Source of the DNA: Ruminococcaceae bacterium UBA7135
Lineage (GTDB): Bacteria; Bacillota; Clostridia; Oscillospirales; Ruminococcaceae
Direction of reading: 5' to 3'
DNA: 13,040 nucleotides
Assembly (NCBI GenBank): GCA_002492075.1
Contig: DKXD01000080.1
Location: forward strand, 1-13,040
Shown here: positions 13,025 through 13,040 of the stretch, piece after piece
Layout of the letters: every line of letters starts with the position of its first letter
Position numbering within the stretch: the first letter of the stretch is position 1
Program-made: the position numbers and the translations under genes
The notes under the pieces: model-generated
Database searches by the model: none
What the model was told of the DNA's origin: nothing
What the model saw: the letters and a program-made list of their open reading frames with translations, nothing else

Positions 13025-13040
13025 ACTTATTTTATGAAAT

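Overview
The window looks like chromosomal DNA from a Gram-positive Clostridia member, probably of the Oscillospirales/Ruminococcus kind. This is inferred from class B sortases, purine-rich AGGAGG ribosome binding sites, TTGAAA/TATAAT-type promoters, intrinsic terminators, and a very short cysteine-rich membrane peptide of a type I recall from gut Clostridia. I could not run a database search. No rRNA, tRNA, CRISPR array, transposase or phage gene was seen. Most of the window is ordinary housekeeping or accessory chromosome. The least explained part is the 370-base intergenic region at 5272-5642.

Region 1 (1-5307, minus strand) reads as one long transcription unit. A promoter at 5279-5307, carrying two adjacent palindromes, drives an unknown acidic protein (172 aa), a cysteine desulfurase with a TTG start, ThiI (tRNA 4-thiouridine synthase), PncC (NMN amidohydrolase) and a class B sortase. 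A second, paralogous sortase follows and is cut by the left window edge. Junctions from the first gene to the first sortase are 0 to 17 bases apart or overlap by one base. The desulfurase probably supplies persulfide sulfur to ThiI, which here lacks the rhodanese domain.

Region 2 (5272-5910) is a regulatory intergenic region. It holds a helically phased array of GGTTACA boxes that resembles the sites of OmpR/PhoB-family response regulators. The array lies just upstream of a near-ideal plus-strand promoter, which is followed after about 70 bases by a strong intrinsic terminator. This predicts a small RNA of about 70 nt or a terminated leader. Downstream is a second, weaker promoter, a hairpin at the predicted 5' end of the mRNA, and a 49-aa protein with 12 cysteines, then a terminator.

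Region 3 (5910-7331, minus strand) has a YbaK-type Cys-tRNA(Pro) deacylase, a 44-aa single-pass membrane peptide, and a stand-alone TerD-family calcium-binding stress protein with its own clear promoter.

Region 4 (7444-12423, plus strand) starts from a promoter divergent from terD. It encodes a MATE efflux transporter, a MoxR AAA+ ATPase, a DUF58 protein and a polytopic membrane protein that resembles TgpA/DUF3488-DUF4129 proteins without the transglutaminase core. The last three form the familiar MoxR-DUF58-TgpA module, thought to act as a chaperone and envelope-assembly system. A terminator at 12388-12423 is shared with the convergent minus-strand gene for an HD-domain hydrolase (12435-12986) with a very basic tail.
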